From G965202915 sp965205955 (lineage in GTDB: Bacteria > Pseudomonadota > Gammaproteobacteria > Eutrophobiales > Eutrophobiaceae), in the NCBI GenBank assembly GCA_965205955.1, contig OZ242192.1, positions 558,001 to 622,000 on the forward strand: a DNA stretch of 64,000 nt, in the 5' to 3' direction. Below the pieces are notes generated by a model. It made no database searches. It was given only the letters and a program-made list of their open reading frames with translations, and was not told the origin of the DNA. Made by a program: the position numbers and the translations under genes. Numbering within the stretch: position 1 is the stretch's first letter; each line of letters starts with the position of its first letter. Shown here in pieces: positions 17,176-26,163 of the stretch.

Positions 17176-18138
17176 CTAGCTGCTTGTCTTGCCGGACGCC
17201 TGCAGATCGGCGTGATAGGAAGAGCGCACCATCGGCGCGCTGGCTACGTTGATGAAGCCGAGGTCTTCGGCAAAACGGCCGAGTTCTGAAAATTCATCCG
17301 GGTGGACGAAGCGCGCTACCGGTAAATGATAGCGGCTGGGCTGTAAATACTGGCCCAGGGTGACCATATCGCAATCATGGTTTTTCAGGTCCTGCAAGGT
17401 CTGCTTTACTTCATCAGTCTTCTCCCCCAGACCCAGCATCAGACCCGACTTGGTGGGTATGTGAGGATTCAATTGCTTGAACTTTTTGATGAGCAGCAAC
17501 GAGGCGGAGTACTCAGCGCCCGGTTTGACGATGGCATACAGGCGCGGGACTGATTCGAGGTTGTGATTGAATACGTCGGGGGGGGTCTGTTTCAATATGT
17601 CTATGGCAATGTCGATCCTGGAGCGAAAATCCGGCACCAGTACTTCTATTCGGGTATCGGGGCATTGGTTTCTCACCGCATCGATGCAGGCGGCAAAGTG
17701 TCCGGCGCCGCGGTCCGGCAGGTCGTCTCTGTCCACCGAGGTAATTACCACGTATTGCAACTGCATTATTTTGACCGCATGCGCCAGGTTGTCGGGTTCG
17801 TCCCTGTGCAAGGGCTTCGGCTTGCCGTGTGCCACGTCGCAAAAGGGACAGCGGCGTGTGCAGATGTCCCCCATGATCATGAACGTAGCCGTCCCGCGGC
17901 CAAAGCATTCTCCCAGGTTTGGGCAGGCAGCTTCTTCACATACGGTGTGCAGTTGGTGTTGGCGGATCAGTTTTTTCAGGTTTAACACCTTCGGATCGCT
18001 CGGCACTTTGCCCTTAATCCAGGAAGGTTTTCTGGACGGCGCTGCATCCACCGGGACAATCTTGATCGGGATTTTATTGGTTTTGAGTCTGCCGCGCCTG
18101 TCCGGATCGGGTGGTTTGTAGGTATTGTTCTGGTACAT
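17176..18138 (-). CDS. lipA: lipoyl synthase LipA
   Basis: A 320-residue radical SAM enzyme inserting two sulfur atoms into protein-bound octanoate. The auxiliary cluster ligands are Cys67, Cys72 and Cys78 (CEEAACPNLGEC). The radical SAM CxxxCxxC motif is CTRRCPFC with Cys93, Cys97 and Cys100. The C-terminal RSSYHAD segment supplies the conserved serine ligand of the auxiliary cluster. It starts three bases after lipB ends, so octanoyl transfer and sulfur insertion enzymes are expressed together. Confidence 0.97.
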   Translation of the reverse strand: MYQNNTYKPPDPDRRGRLKTNKIPIKIVPVDAAPSRKPSWIKGKVPSDPKVLNLKKLIRQHQLHTVCEEAACPNLGECFGRGTATFMIMGDICTRRCPFCDVAHGKPKPLHRDEPDNLAHAVKIMQLQYVVITSVDRDDLPDRGAGHFAACIDAVRNQCPDTRIEVLVPDFRSRIDIAIDILKQTPPDVFNHNLESVPRLYAIVKPGAEYSASLLLIKKFKQLNPHIPTKSGLMLGLGEKTDEVKQTLQDLKNHDCDMVTLGQYLQPSRYHLPVARFVHPDEFSELGRFAEDLGFINVASAPMVRSSYHADLQASGKTSS

Positions 18139-18141
18139 TAT

Positions 18142-18792
18142 TTATGCCACGTCTAAAAATACGGATTGATCGAGATACTTCAATAAGTACTCGGTGAAAG
18201 CGGTTTTAACCTGCTTCACGGTAATATTCTCCACAAAGTCTGCCAGCTGCGTACATTCGATGTCGGCATAGCCGCACGGGTGGATGCCCTTGAATGGCGC
18301 CAGATCCATATCGATATTGAAGGCCAGGCCGTGATAGGTTCGGCCTCTGCGGACGCGCAACCCCAAAGCGGCGATCTTGTCCCCCTGTATATATACGCCG
18401 GGGGCGCCGGGATTGCGTTCGGCCTGAATATCGAAGTTGTGCAGGTAGGCAATAATGGTCTCTTCAATCAATGATACTAGTTTCTTTATAGTATACGGGC
18501 GTTTGTTCAGGTCAATCAATAAATAGGTGACAAGTTGCCCGGGGCCATGGTAGGTGACCTGCCCGCCGCGATCGGTCTTTATCACGGGTATGCCGCCTGT
18601 ATCGAGTAAATGCTCTTCTCTGCCCGATAGCCCCAGTGTGTATACGGGGGAGTGTTCCAACAGCCAGATTTGATCGGCGGTGTGTTTTTGACGCCGCTCA
18701 CTGAAATTGCGCATCGCCACATAGGTGTCGGCATAATCCCGAAGGCCCATGTCTTTAATCCGGATGGTCATGGTGAAGGTATCATGGGCCAA
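18142..18792 (-). CDS. lipB: octanoyl-[ACP]:protein N-octanoyltransferase LipB
   Basis: A 216-residue transferase that moves octanoate from ACP to lipoyl domains. The conserved RGGQVTYHGPGQLV segment (about residues 75-88) is present, as are the catalytic pair Lys139 (GDKIAALG) and Cys173 (IHPCGYAD). A second in-frame ATG at residue 8 could be the start; the upstream one was kept. It is first of the lipB-lipA-DUF218 run on the minus strand and diverges from the DUF4389 gene. Confidence 0.95.
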   Translation of the reverse strand: MAHDTFTMTIRIKDMGLRDYADTYVAMRNFSERRQKHTADQIWLLEHSPVYTLGLSGREEHLLDTGGIPVIKTDRGGQVTYHGPGQLVTYLLIDLNKRPYTIKKLVSLIEETIIAYLHNFDIQAERNPGAPGVYIQGDKIAALGLRVRRGRTYHGLAFNIDMDLAPFKGIHPCGYADIECTQLADFVENITVKQVKTAFTEYLLKYLDQSVFLDVA

Positions 18793-18861
18793 TGGTTCTG
18801 AAAATCGGATGTTTCCAATGAATGCACGGTGCGATAGAATGAGTTAGGACATATACTTGAT

Positions 18862-18886
18862 AATAGCCGATACTGATCAGGCTATT
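18862..18886. promoter_or_regulatory. inverted repeat in the lipB / DUF4389 divergent region
   Basis: AATAGCC (18862-18868) and GGCTATT (18880-18886) form a 7-bp perfect inverted repeat with an 11-base spacer, in the 145-base divergent promoter region. It could be an operator or part of a leader hairpin; no matching regulator was identified. Confidence 0.3.
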
Positions 18887-18937
18887 CTAGCATGTAACCG
18901 CATAGCACTTGCACGGACTACACTGAGGGATTGATAA

Positions 18938-19306
18938 ATGAGCGTTAAAAATAATCTGAAAAATGTGGATGCCTGGATTGGAGGGCTGTTTATTCTGGGG
19001 TTTGGCATTGTTTTGTGTATCCCTGCCGGATTGCTCGGATTGCTGGTCATAATTCAGTTTATAACGAAGGTATGCACGGGTGAGGTGAACCGGCGTTTGC
19101 TGCAATTCAGTGAAGGATTGTCAAGGTATATATACCAGATATTGCAATATATCACCTTTGCGTCCGAGCAACGGCCATTCCCACTCAGCGACTGGCCCGA
19201 GTCGGAAGAGGCGCCTGCTGTTTCAAAGAAGGCGGCGGGCGGGAAAGCAAGCAAGGCGAAGGCCAAAAAAACACCGCCGAAATCAGATCCGGAAAAGCAG
19301 GAATGA
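18938..19306 (+). CDS. DUF4389 membrane protein
   Basis: A 122-residue protein with a hydrophobic region of two helices (about residues 14-46), the family-type segment following it (TGEVNRRLLQFSEGL), and RPFPLSDWP near residue 80, which matches the DUF4389 family. The last 35 residues are Lys/Ala-rich and low complexity (KKAAGGKASKAKAKK). A GAGGG ribosome-binding site precedes the ATG. Function is unknown. It lies 88 bases upstream of the large oxidoreductase on the same strand. Confidence 0.75.
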   Translation: MSVKNNLKNVDAWIGGLFILGFGIVLCIPAGLLGLLVIIQFITKVCTGEVNRRLLQFSEGLSRYIYQILQYITFASEQRPFPLSDWPESEEAPAVSKKAAGGKASKAKAKKTPPKSDPEKQE

Positions 19307-19394
19307 AATGACGGGCGTTCTTTGCCCACTATCTTGCGGTGTGCCACCGTTGTGCGGCCGTCTCGTCTCAGTGCATCTGCCATATTGATTATTT

Positions 19395-22300
19395 ATGAGG
19401 AAAGTCACACCGGGAAATTCCAGTACCGACGGCCTGAAACTGGGGATTGCCGGCTTTAGTTACGGCGATCTGTATCAACCGCAGCGCTTGCGTGATTTGC
19501 ATGCGGAGTTCAACCGGGATGTTGAAGCTGCCGCCCCTGAGTTGCTGGAAAAATTCGAGGCGTACCGCAAGTGTCAGGGGGAAAACATGCCCGCCCCGCA
19601 TATCTCCGATCTGCTGGTCGAAATGGCCGCGCATGTGGGTCTGTTCGTAGCAAGACTGTTCAATATAGAGACGGAAAGGCAGCGGCAAATTCAAGAGATC
19701 GAGTCTGAAAAGAGCCAGGTCTTTGTCTTCAGGGACAAGCTGGTAAAAAAGGCCGGGAAAAAATACCGGAAAATCTCCATCGACCCATCCGAGCACGAGC
19801 CTGTCAAGGCGCGTATCCGGCTGCTTCTGGCGTTTATACGGCAACAGTTGTCCGGTCTCGATCCGGAACTTGAGTTATGCCACCTGGGGCTTTGGCTGGA
19901 CCGGCTGGCGGCGGACAATGCGCACCGGGATGAGGAGCTTGCCGGGCTGCGAAATTTTATTGGGTTGCAGGAAGATCAGGCTTCCCATTTTGAATCGGCT
20001 CTCTCAAGTGCCACGCCAGGGGAATGTGCCGAAATACTGCTGGATTATTTATTGCAGTGGATTCATGTCGCAAGCGTCGATAAAGAGTTAGTGGCGCAAA
20101 CCAGCGACTGGATTTGCTTTAAATCGCCCGGAAAGACGGATTTTCGGGCTCTGGTCGGGCATGAGCTCAGAAATAATGCCGGGTATTCGGCCTGGGTTGC
20201 TCCACAGAATGAATTGCGGCCCAGGGACGGCTTCGCGCTGACCGATCGGCGGTTCAATCAGAGACAGGTGCAGTATGAAGTCGATCACTGCATTTATTGT
20301 CATGACCGGGATGCAGACTCATGCTCCAAGGGTATGCGCAATAAAAAGAGCAGCGATTATACGGTCAACTCTCTGGGGGTTACGATTACCGGCTGTCCGA
20401 TGGAGGAAAAAATTTCCGAAATGCACGTAGTCAAGGGCCGGGGGGACAATATCGGTGCGCTGGCATTGATTATTATAGACAATCCAATGTGTCCCGGCAC
20501 CGGACACAGGATATGCAATGACTGTATGCAGGGCTGCATTTATCAAAAGACCGAGCCGGTGAATATCCCCCAAATCGAGACCAATATATTTACGGATGTG
20601 TTGTTCATGCCCTGGGGTTTTGAAATATACAGTTTATTGACGCGCTGGAATCCTTTGCATATAAAGCGCCCCTATGCCCTGCCCTATAACGGCAAGAATG
20701 TATTGGTGGCCGGGCTGGGGCCGGCCGGATACACGCTGGCACATTATCTTGTCAATGAAGGTTTTGCTGTCGCCGGCATCGATGCGCTGAAGATCGAGCC
20801 GCTACCGGAGGAATTGGCGGGAACCGATACAAGACTGCCGAAACCAATCAGGGATTTTCGGGATCATTACCAGGAACTGGATAAGCGGATGTCGGCCGGT
20901 TTTGGCGGTGTTGCCGAGTATGGGATCACCGTCCGCTGGGATAAGAATTTTCTTACGGTCATCTATCTGAATCTGTTGCGCAGATCCAATTTCAGATGTT
21001 TTGGCGGCGTCCGTTTCGGCGGGACTATAACGATTGAGGACGCATGGGATATCAACTTTGATCATATCGCTATTGCAACCGGAGCGGGCAAACCGACCAT
21101 TATCGGCTTGAAGAACAACCTGGTCCGTGGCATCCGCAAGGCCTCCGATTTTCTAATGGCGCTGCAATTGACCGGGGCGGCAAAGGGGTCTTCGCTGGCC
21201 AATCTGCAACTGCGCCTCCCGGCAGGCGTTGTCGGCGGAGGGCTAACGGCAATCGATACCGCTACCGAGGCCATGGCCTATTATCCGGGGCAGGTGGAAA
21301 AGGTGCTGAGCCGCTATGAGAAACTTGGCAATACCTATGGCAGGGATCAGGTCAGGGGAATGTATGATGAGGAAGAACTGCTGTTGCTGGATGAATTTCT
21401 GGAACACGGCAAGGCGGTGCAAAAGGAGCGGCGGCGCGCGGAATCTGCCAAGGAGCGTCCCGACTTCAGGCCCTTACTCGAACAGTGGGGCGGTGTGACG
21501 CTGTTTTACCGAAAAGGGATCGAGGATTCGCCCGCTTATCGTCAAAATCACGAGGAAATCCGTGAAGCGATGCGCGAGGGGATCCAACTGGCCGAGGGGA
21601 TGAGTCCGATTGAGGCAATGGAGGATGAATACGGCGCCCTGAGCGCGGTTAAATTCAATACACTGAGAAAATTGGATGAGGGCAAGTGGGCGAACACCGA
21701 TAGTCATGTCACGCTACCGTTGAAAAGTCTTTTTATCGCCGCTGGAACTTCACCGAATACCATCTATGAACAGGAGCACCCCTATTCCTTTCGTATGGAT
21801 GAAAAATTCTTCAAACGCTATGAACCAAAGTGGAGCGGGTCGGACGGGCCGGAACTCGTTCCGATGGATGATGCGACTCATCCCAAACTGGGCAAGCCGG
21901 CGCCGATGACTTCCTATCACAAGAATGGAAAATTCATATCTTTTTACGGGGATAGTCATCCTGTCTATGCGGGAAACGTCGCCAATGCCATGGCGAGCGC
22001 CAGAGATGGCTATCCTTATATAACCAGACTTTTCGAGCCTGAGATAAGGAAACTGGATCCTGCGGATCAGGCTCAGCGCGACGGCGCGTTGAAGGAGTTT
22101 TTTGCTTCTCTGCACCGGCAACTGACCGCAACGGTGGTCGAGGTGAACCGGCTCGCGCCGACAATTATTGAAGTTATAGTCGAGGCGCCGCTACAGGCAA
22201 ATAAATTTTCACCGGGGCAATTCTATCGTGTACAGAATCTGGAGTCGGCGGCGCCGGTGTATGAGAATACCGTTCTCGCGGCGGAAGGCCTGGCATTGAC

Positions 22301-23096
22301 CGGCGCCTGGGTGGACAAGGAAAAGGGATTGATATCGCTGATCACTCTTGAAATGGGCAGCTCGTCCCGCCTGTGCGGGCTGTGGCAGCCGGGAGACAGG
22401 ATCGTTGTGATGGGAGTGACGGGCGAGGCAACTCATATTTCCAGAAACCGGACGGTAATGCTGGTGGGCGGGGGATTGGGAAACGCCGTTCAGTTTTCGA
22501 TTGGCAAGGCGCTGCAGGCCGCAGGCAACCGGGTGATCTATTTTGCCGGTTATAGGAAATCCGCAGATGTGTTCAAGGTGAGTGAGATCGAGGCCGCCTC
22601 CGATGTGATTGTCTGGGCGGTGGATCGCGGCGAAAATGTTGCGCCAATCCCGGTAACCCGAAGACAGGATAAGAGCTATGTTGGCAATATATTGGAAGCC
22701 ATTGAAGCCTATGCCCGCGGAGAGCTCGGCGACGGCGGTATCAATCTGAAGGAGGTCGATCATATGATCGTGATCGGCTCGGATCGGATGATGGCGGCGG
22801 TCAAGGAAGCCCGGCATGGCCGGCTGAAACCTTATTTAAAGGAAAACCATACGGCGATCGGTTCTATTAATTCGCCTATGCAGTGCATGATGAAAGGCGT
22901 TTGCGCTCAATGTCTATGCAGGCATATTTCTCCGGATACCGGGGAGGAGTATTTTGTTTATTCCTGCTATAACCAGGATCAGGAGTTGGACCGGGTTGAT
23001 TTTGACCATTTGAAGGCGCGATTACGGCAAAACAGTGTGCAGGAAAAGTTGTCGAATCTGTGGCTGGATTATTTGCTTGCGTCCCAGGCGAAGTAA
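19395..23096 (+). CDS. large fused FAD/NAD(P) and iron-sulfur oxidoreductase
   Basis: A 1233-residue multidomain protein. Residues 1-290 are a helical region that I do not recognise. Residues about 299-385 are Cys-rich (CIYCHDRDADSC, CPMEE, CPGTGHRICNDCMQGC), resembling the iron-sulfur N-domain of GltD-type proteins. Residues about 430-870 form an FAD/NAD(P) domain with the dinucleotide motif GLGPAG (about 438). Residues about 910-1233 resemble the electron-transfer subunit of dihydroorotate dehydrogenase: a flavin domain, an NAD site LVGGGLGNA (about 1022) and a 2Fe-2S motif CMMKGVCAQCLC (about 1164). The order suggests internal electron transfer between a pyridine nucleotide and an unknown partner. 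The substrate cannot be deduced. Confidence 0.8.
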   Translation: MRKVTPGNSSTDGLKLGIAGFSYGDLYQPQRLRDLHAEFNRDVEAAAPELLEKFEAYRKCQGENMPAPHISDLLVEMAAHVGLFVARLFNIETERQRQIQEIESEKSQVFVFRDKLVKKAGKKYRKISIDPSEHEPVKARIRLLLAFIRQQLSGLDPELELCHLGLWLDRLAADNAHRDEELAGLRNFIGLQEDQASHFESALSSATPGECAEILLDYLLQWIHVASVDKELVAQTSDWICFKSPGKTDFRALVGHELRNNAGYSAWVAPQNELRPRDGFALTDRRFNQRQVQYEVDHCIYCHDRDADSCSKGMRNKKSSDYTVNSLGVTITGCPMEEKISEMHVVKGRGDNIGALALIIIDNPMCPGTGHRICNDCMQGCIYQKTEPVNIPQIETNIFTDVLFMPWGFEIYSLLTRWNPLHIKRPYALPYNGKNVLVAGLGPAGYTLAHYLVNEGFAVAGIDALKIEPLPEELAGTDTRLPKPIRDFRDHYQELDKRMSAGFGGVAEYGITVRWDKNFLTVIYLNLLRRSNFRCFGGVRFGGTITIEDAWDINFDHIAIATGAGKPTIIGLKNNLVRGIRKASDFLMALQLTGAAKGSSLANLQLRLPAGVVGGGLTAIDTATEAMAYYPGQVEKVLSRYEKLGNTYGRDQVRGMYDEEELLLLDEFLEHGKAVQKERRRAESAKERPDFRPLLEQWGGVTLFYRKGIEDSPAYRQNHEEIREAMREGIQLAEGMSPIEAMEDEYGALSAVKFNTLRKLDEGKWANTDSHVTLPLKSLFIAAGTSPNTIYEQEHPYSFRMDEKFFKRYEPKWSGSDGPELVPMDDATHPKLGKPAPMTSYHKNGKFISFYGDSHPVYAGNVANAMASARDGYPYITRLFEPEIRKLDPADQAQRDGALKEFFASLHRQLTATVVEVNRLAPTIIEVIVEAPLQANKFSPGQFYRVQNLESAAPVYENTVLAAEGLALTGAWVDKEKGLISLITLEMGSSSRLCGLWQPGDRIVVMGVTGEATHISRNRTVMLVGGGLGNAVQFSIGKALQAAGNRVIYFAGYRKSADVFKVSEIEAASDVIVWAVDRGENVAPIPVTRRQDKSYVGNILEAIEAYARGELGDGGINLKEVDHMIVIGSDRMMAAVKEARHGRLKPYLKENHTAIGSINSPMQCMMKGVCAQCLCRHISPDTGEEYFVYSCYNQDQELDRVDFDHLKARLRQNSVQEKLSNLWLDYLLASQAK

Positions 23097-23260
23097 ACGA
23101 GCGCTGTTTTCTAATCGAGCAGATCGAGGGAATCGAAGAATTAAAACCGTACATCAAGATACGCATATCGATGCAAACAGGCGCCGAATTCACCCACTTC
23201 TCTATTTTCCAGGACTTTTTTTCCGGGCTGGGACTGTCTTGTGCATGCGATAGAAATTAA
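23060..23260 (+). CDS. possible small ORF or remnant between oxidoreductase and yadG
   Basis: A 66-codon frame (GTG start inside the preceding gene, stop inside yadG). Its middle part (23093-23250) covers the only gap between the two genes and encodes a protein-like segment with EQIEGIEELKPYIKIRI and FSIFQDFFSGLGL. It has no clear ribosome-binding site. It could be a short overlapping gene, the remnant of a lost gene, or chance. I do not recognise it. Confidence 0.2.
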   Translation: MAGLFACVPGEVNERCFLIEQIEGIEELKPYIKIRISMQTGAEFTHFSIFQDFFSGLGLSCACDRN

Positions 23261-24152
23261 AAATCTGGAGAAAACGTATCATAGTGGCCAGCGCGCCTTG
23301 AACGGTGTCGATTTAACCATAGAGCGGGGTGATTTCTTTGCGCTGTTGGGGCCTAATGGCGCGGGAAAGTCCACTACCATAGGCATAATTTGCGGCCTGG
23401 TCAATAAATCGAAAGGGCTTGTGAAAGTATTTGAGCATGATATCGATGTCGAGAGTGATGCGGCAAAAGCGGCGCTTGGGATTGTGCCTCAGGAAATTAA
23501 TTTTTCTCAGTTTGAATCCTGCCTGGAAATTGTGGTAAATCAGGGCGGCTACTATGGAGTCCCCAGAAAACTTGCCAGCAAGCGTGCCGAAAAATATTTA
23601 TCCCAGCTTGGATTGTGGGAAAAGCGCAATATCTGCTCCAGAGAGCTTTCGGGCGGTTTAAAGCGCCGGTTGATGATAGCGCGCGCCCTTATACATGAGC
23701 CTGAAATATTGATTCTCGACGAACCGACGGCCGGTGTCGATGTGGAACTGCGGCGTTCCATGTGGGACTTTCTGATTGAAACAAACCGCAGGGGCACCAC
23801 CATTTTACTTACTACCCATTATCTGGAAGAAGCGGAACGGCTGTGCAAAAACATCGCCATCATCGATGAGGGCAGCATCATCAAGAACACCTCATTAAAG
23901 GGACTTCTGCATACCCTCAATAAAGAAACTTTTGTGCTCGACCTGGCCGAGCCATTCGAGTTTATTCCGAAAGTCAATGGCTACGAATTGATCCTGGTGG
24001 ATAAGTCCACCGTTGAAGTGGAAGTGGAGCAAAAGAAAAACATCAATGATCTATTTGTCGAGTTGAATAAGCATAATATCTCCGTCAGAAGCATACGAAG
24101 CAAGTCAAACAGACTCGAAGAATTGTTTTTAGCTCTGGTGGATCATAAATAA
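23241..24152 (+). CDS. yadG: ABC-2 exporter ATP-binding protein YadG
   Basis: A 303-residue ABC ATPase that closely follows the E. coli YadG pattern throughout: LLGPNGAGKSTTIGII (Walker A), a VPQE Q-loop, NQGGYYGV, LSGGLKRR (signature), LILDEPTAGVD (Walker B), TTHYLEEAE, and a C-terminal NRLEELFLALV. The start is GTG at 23241; a GGGAC sequence upstream is a weak ribosome-binding site. The permease gene follows after 4 bases. The transported compound of YadGH is not established. Confidence 0.93.
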   Translation: MHAIEIKNLEKTYHSGQRALNGVDLTIERGDFFALLGPNGAGKSTTIGIICGLVNKSKGLVKVFEHDIDVESDAAKAALGIVPQEINFSQFESCLEIVVNQGGYYGVPRKLASKRAEKYLSQLGLWEKRNICSRELSGGLKRRLMIARALIHEPEILILDEPTAGVDVELRRSMWDFLIETNRRGTTILLTTHYLEEAERLCKNIAIIDEGSIIKNTSLKGLLHTLNKETFVLDLAEPFEFIPKVNGYELILVDKSTVEVEVEQKKNINDLFVELNKHNISVRSIRSKSNRLEELFLALVDHK

Positions 24153-24156
24153 CCCT

Positions 24157-24933
24157 ATGAAATTCAATGCAAAAATAATCACCGCGTTCAATACCATTGT
24201 TATCAAGGAAGTTACCAGGGTCATGCGCATCTGGGTACAGACTATAATCCCGCCCGCGATCAGCATGACCTTGTATTTTATTATTTTCGGCAATCTTATC
24301 GGTTCGAGAGTCGGCACCATGAATGGGTTCAGTTATATGGAATATATCGCCCCCGGCATTATTATGATGTCAATTATGAATAATGCCTACGCCAATGTAG
24401 TGTCGTCTTTTTTCGGCGCAAAATTTCAGAAATATATTGAAGAGATGCTGGTCGCCCCCATCCCCAGCATTGTAATTCTGCTCGGCTTTATAACAGGCGG
24501 AATAGCACGAGGTTTATTGGTAGGGCTGATTGTAACCGTGATTGCCTTATTCTTCACGGAACTGAAAATTCATAATTTATTTATTATCTGTTCGGTGGTG
24601 CTGATGACTGCAATACTTTTTTCACTGGGGGGGTTTATCAACGCCATATTCGCGAAAAAATTCGACGATATATCCATCATACCCACTTTCATTCTGACGC
24701 CGCTGATCTATCTGGGCGGTGTTTTTTATACGATCAACCTGCTGCCGGATTTCTGGAGATTTGTCTCGATGCTGAATCCCATTTTATACATGGTGAATAC
24801 CTTCCGGTACGGCATGCTGGGCGTATCGGATGTTTCAGTCACCAAGGCCTTTGTAATCATCACTTTGTTTATTATTTTGTTTGCGGTCATTTCCCTGTGC
24901 TTGCTGAACAAGGGAGTCGGCATCAAGACTTGA
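24157..24933 (+). CDS. yadH: ABC-2 exporter permease YadH
   Basis: A 258-residue permease with about six membrane helices and the ABC-2 family segments SYMEYIAPGIIMMS (residues 55-70) and PLIYLGGVFYTINLLP (about 180-195). Length and order match E. coli YadH. It pairs with the YadG ATPase just upstream and converges with queD, whose stop is 15 bases away. Confidence 0.93.
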   Translation: MKFNAKIITAFNTIVIKEVTRVMRIWVQTIIPPAISMTLYFIIFGNLIGSRVGTMNGFSYMEYIAPGIIMMSIMNNAYANVVSSFFGAKFQKYIEEMLVAPIPSIVILLGFITGGIARGLLVGLIVTVIALFFTELKIHNLFIICSVVLMTAILFSLGGFINAIFAKKFDDISIIPTFILTPLIYLGGVFYTINLLPDFWRFVSMLNPILYMVNTFRYGMLGVSDVSVTKAFVIITLFIILFAVISLCLLNKGVGIKT

Positions 24934-24947
24934 GCGTTTCGATGCAT

Positions 24948-25304
24948 TCAGTCGCCCCGATATACGCAGCCGGCGGTGCAGGTCTCTCTGATTACAATTG
25001 AAGACAACTGAGGCAGCCCCATCTTGAGATGATCCCAGATCCATCGGGCTAAATTTTCACAGGTCGGATTTTCCAGGCCTTCAATATCATTTAAATAACG
25101 GTGATCCAGCTGATCATATATGGGGGTAAAGCGCCGGCTGATCTCGGTGAAATCCATCACCCATCCGGCTTGCCTGTCCGGTTCACCCTCGGCATGAATT
25201 TCGACACAGAATGAGTGTCCATGCAGGCGGCGGCATTTATGATCTTCCGGCACGTTTGGCAGCATATGCGCTGCCTCTATGGTGAATACTTTAAATATCT
25301 CCAT
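24948..25304 (-). CDS. queD: 6-carboxy-5,6,7,8-tetrahydropterin synthase QueD
   Basis: A 118-residue enzyme of the 6-pyruvoyltetrahydropterin synthase fold that makes carboxytetrahydropterin from dihydroneopterin triphosphate, an early step of queuosine biosynthesis. Zinc ligands His13, His28 and His30 (HGH) and the catalytic Cys24 (HKCRRLHGH) are present, as is the conserved DQLDHRYLND segment carrying the catalytic His. It is last in the minus-strand series starting at mreB; no other queuosine gene is in the window. Confidence 0.92.
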   Translation of the reverse strand: MEIFKVFTIEAAHMLPNVPEDHKCRRLHGHSFCVEIHAEGEPDRQAGWVMDFTEISRRFTPIYDQLDHRYLNDIEGLENPTCENLARWIWDHLKMGLPQLSSIVIRETCTAGCVYRGD

Positions 25305-25321
25305 AACTGCGGATTGCCCTG

Positions 25322-26155
25322 TCAGTTCGATGCTTTATATTGCTGGTATAAATTGTTCGCCTTATTCCACAGCTTGCCCGGTTTTCCGTCGCCAACCGGT
25401 GCGTCATTCAGTTGCACAACAGGCATCACTCCCCAAGTGGCGCTGGTGACCCAGATTTCATCTGCATCCGTTAATTCCTGCTCGGTTATATCGGCTTCCC
25501 TGCATTCGATGCCATCATCGCGCAACAACCCAAGTATTAAATCGCGCGTTACGCCAGGGAGCACTTCCTCGGTTTTCATCGGGGTCTTGACGATATTTTT
25601 CTCGCATAGGAAAACATTGGTTGCGGCGCCTTCGGATACTTTTCCATCCCGTATCAATATCGCTTCCCTGGCGCCTCGCAATTTCGCACGATGACGTATT
25701 AGCACAGCGGGCAGTAAATTGATGGTCTTGATACTGCAGTACTGCCATCTGATATCCCGGTGGGTAATCGCCTTGATCCCCTCGGCATAATCTATTTGGC
25801 CAATCGGGATGCACATCGCAAACACGGTGGGCTTGCCGCATATATCGATGGCATGATCACGCACGGAAACACCTCGGGTTACCTGTACATAAACGGATTG
25901 ATCCGTATGACCGTTTTTCTCTATCAGAGTATAGAAAATTTTCTCCCACTGTTGATGTTCCAAAGGATTTTCCATATAGACATTGCGAAGACTGTTATCC
26001 ATTCTCTGCAAATGTTCCGCAACCCTGAGTATTTTTTTATTGAATACCGGGATATTTTCATAGATCCCGTCGGCGAAGATAAATCCCCGGTCCATTACAT
26101 TGATATTCGCCTCCTCCAAAGGAAGATATTCACCATTAAGATATACGATTGACAT
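25322..26155 (-). CDS. dat: D-amino acid aminotransferase (class IV)
   Basis: A 277-residue PLP enzyme of fold type IV. The Lys that binds PLP is Lys143 in SIKTINLLPAVL. The N-terminal YLNGEYLPLEEANINVMDRG and the later DGKVSEGAATNVF are characteristic of D-alanine/branched-chain family members. The RWQYCSIKT context and the position directly after a D,D-carboxypeptidase gene favour D-amino acid transamination, which would supply D-Glu or recycle D-Ala. A GTG start 12 bases upstream is possible; ATG at 26155 was preferred because it gives the family N-terminus MSIVYLNG. Confidence 0.87.
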   Translation of the reverse strand: MSIVYLNGEYLPLEEANINVMDRGFIFADGIYENIPVFNKKILRVAEHLQRMDNSLRNVYMENPLEHQQWEKIFYTLIEKNGHTDQSVYVQVTRGVSVRDHAIDICGKPTVFAMCIPIGQIDYAEGIKAITHRDIRWQYCSIKTINLLPAVLIRHRAKLRGAREAILIRDGKVSEGAATNVFLCEKNIVKTPMKTEEVLPGVTRDLILGLLRDDGIECREADITEQELTDADEIWVTSATWGVMPVVQLNDAPVGDGKPGKLWNKANNLYQQYKASN

Positions 26156-26163
26156 GGCATTAA

